Shown: positions 29,397 through 29,579 of the stretch, piece after piece
How the letters are laid out: every line of letters begins with the position of its first letter
Position numbering within the stretch: the first letter of the stretch is position 1
Assembly: GCA_031259515.1 (NCBI GenBank)
Contig: JAIRLK010000195.1
Location: 1-29,579, forward strand
Direction of reading: 5' to 3'
Origin: Treponema sp.
Lineage (GTDB): Bacteria > Spirochaetota > Spirochaetia > Treponematales > Breznakiellaceae
Length of the DNA stretch: 29,579 nucleotides
Notes under the pieces: generated by a model
What the model saw: only the letters and a program-made list of their open reading frames with translations
Told to the model about the DNA's origin: nothing
Database searches by the model: none
Translations under genes and position numbers: made by a program

Positions 29397-29579
29397 TTAC
29401 GGTTGATTTACCATCCCCGTGAATAACACTTGATTCCCCCCGTCAGTGGTACGGTCGTGTAATATAAATACGAATGGCTTGTTGCAGATCATTTCAAAAG
29501 GCTTTGGCGGCGGTTCATCAGGCCAGCCTATTGCATCTATCATAAGGATTGTTACTGCGGCGGCGGTCGTCCCTTTTTC
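29397..29579 (-). CDS. Serpin family protease inhibitor, C-terminal part (cut by window edge)
   Basis: The last 60 codons of a minus-strand gene enter from the right edge. The reactive-centre hinge EKGTTAAAVT matches the inhibitory serpin consensus (small residues at P12-P10, Thr at P14 and P8). The serpin signature ICNKPFVFILHD follows, and the gene ends with VLFTGMVNQP, like the FMGKVVNP end of antitrypsin. Serpins trap serine or cysteine proteases by a large conformational change. The intact hinge suggests an active inhibitor, and the P1 residue may be Ile or near it, but the loop is a few residues longer than in antitrypsin, so this is uncertain. The N-terminal five-sixths, including any signal peptide, lies outside the window. 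Confidence 0.88.
   Translation of the reverse strand, partial: EKGTTAAAVTILMIDAIGWPDEPPPKPFEMICNKPFVFILHDRTTDGGNQVLFTGMVNQP

Noticed and set aside
1..29579. CRISPR arrays, intact insertion sequences, prophage genes or rRNA
   Set aside because: I saw no regularly spaced repeats, transposase or integrase frames, phage structural genes or rRNA sequence.

Overview
The window looks like chromosome of a high-GC treponeme (Spirochaetes). The evidence is two FlaB-type core flagellins without a globular variable domain, a flagellar FlaG-FliD pair beside the tsaE/tsaB genes, a textbook sigma-28 promoter in front of one flaB, and a gene order that recalls (from memory, not searched) the T. pallidum TP0868-TP0877 and TP0881-TP0892 blocks. 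The GC-rich codon use, degraded intergenic DNA and repeats are compatible with a host-associated, perhaps termite-gut, Treponema, but the species cannot be fixed from the sequence.

Left arm, all on the minus strand (read right to left). A metal ABC transporter operon (ATPase, permease, then a cysteine-containing lipoprotein; 10966 to 8817) is followed by two flaB genes (8515-7655 and 7320-6478), the second ending in a clear intrinsic terminator. Next come flaG and fliD (6127-3591) and a 283-residue hypothetical. A sigma-70 promoter then drives a compact operon: an 87-residue protein, tsaE, tsaB and a PAS/HD-GYP protein (2592-114).

Right arm, plus strand. A TTGACA-17-TATAGT promoter and a leader with its own intrinsic terminator precede rimP-nusA-infB-rbfA-truB-ribF-rpsO. 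A strong terminator and alternative hairpins separate this from pnp-dut-lptF-like-lptG-like-tgt and a secreted HEAT-repeat protein that seems to start at an AUA codon. This is a translation, RNA-processing and cell-envelope superoperon with many overlapping stop and start codons. After it come tRNA-Gly(UCC) with its own promoter, a LEA2-like lipoprotein (minus), rdgB (plus), an AT-rich frameshifted remnant, and at the right edge the 3' end of a serpin gene (minus).

The most unusual non-coding feature is a family of about 130-145 bp structured intergenic elements (6199-6342 and 11145-11277, plus 3' fragments at 53-64, 27224-27236 and 28271-28296). Their end boxes and a GCGC-NNN-GCGC mini-hairpin are conserved, while two internal stems differ completely in sequence yet stay paired. 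Other points of interest are a NusA with a C-terminal zinc ribbon, a RibF without a recognisable riboflavin kinase domain, and the serpin.
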